A stretch of 6,363 nucleotides of DNA from Defluviitaleaceae bacterium (GTDB taxonomy: Bacteria; Bacillota; Clostridia; Lachnospirales; UBA5962), in the NCBI GenBank assembly GCA_009780765.1, contig WQZK01000115.1, positions 1-6,363 on the forward strand, read 5' to 3'. Position 1 is the first letter of the stretch; the number at the start of each line of letters is the position of its first letter. Shown here piece after piece: positions 6,363 to 6,363 of this stretch. Both the position numbers and the translations under genes were made by a program. The notes under the pieces are model-generated. The model worked only from the letters and a program-made list of their open reading frames with translations, was not told the DNA's origin and searched no databases.

Positions 6363-6363
6363 A

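Noticed and set aside
1..6363. tRNA genes, attachment sites, insertion-sequence ends
   Set aside because: I saw no cloverleaf sequence, no transposase, and no direct repeats of attachment-site length outside the TPR array.

Overview
The window is AT-rich and its signals are typical of Bacillota: an AAGGAGGAG Shine-Dalgarno, a TTGACA / 17 bp / TGnTATGGT promoter, and a hairpin terminator with a U-tract. The genes are phage-type, so it most likely comes from a prophage or temperate phage of a low-GC Gram-positive or Negativicutes-like anaerobe. The host is inferred from style only; no host gene is visible.

Layout. (1) Positions 2-1993 (+) hold most of a P4/D5-type replication protein, a TOPRIM-like primase part fused to a superfamily 3 helicase; its N-terminus lies off the left edge. 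(2) Positions 2003-2203 (+) hold a 66-residue acidic protein of unknown function, closely coupled to the primase gene. (3) A hairpin at 2193-2221 sits in the convergent junction. (4) Positions 2261-5176 (-) hold a 971-residue protein with about 14 tetratricopeptide repeats (TPRs) followed by a metallo-beta-lactamase (MBL) fold hydrolase domain. Eleven of the repeats form a regular 102-bp DNA tandem array. The gene has its own strong promoter. (5) A Rho-independent terminator at 5319-5347 (-) closes the gene upstream on that strand. (6) Positions 5355-6362 (-) hold the C-terminal 335 residues of a cell-wall lytic enzyme, amidase_3 plus glucosaminidase; its N-terminus lies off the right edge.

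How the parts relate. The left side is a rightward replication module and the right side is the end of a leftward lysis/late module. The TPR-MBL gene lies between them. It is separated from the lysin by a terminator, is driven by its own promoter, and converges on the replication module. That is the usual arrangement of a phage cargo (moron) gene. The best candidate for an undescribed system is therefore this single TPR-MBL protein: a long protein-interaction scaffold joined to a metal-dependent hydrolase with an intact HxHxDH motif. A role in phage defence, counter-defence or lysogenic conversion is inference; the sequence shows only the architecture and the context.

Both edge genes are truncated by the window. 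In each, the first in-frame TTG inside the window is not the real start, because conserved family sequence continues upstream of it.
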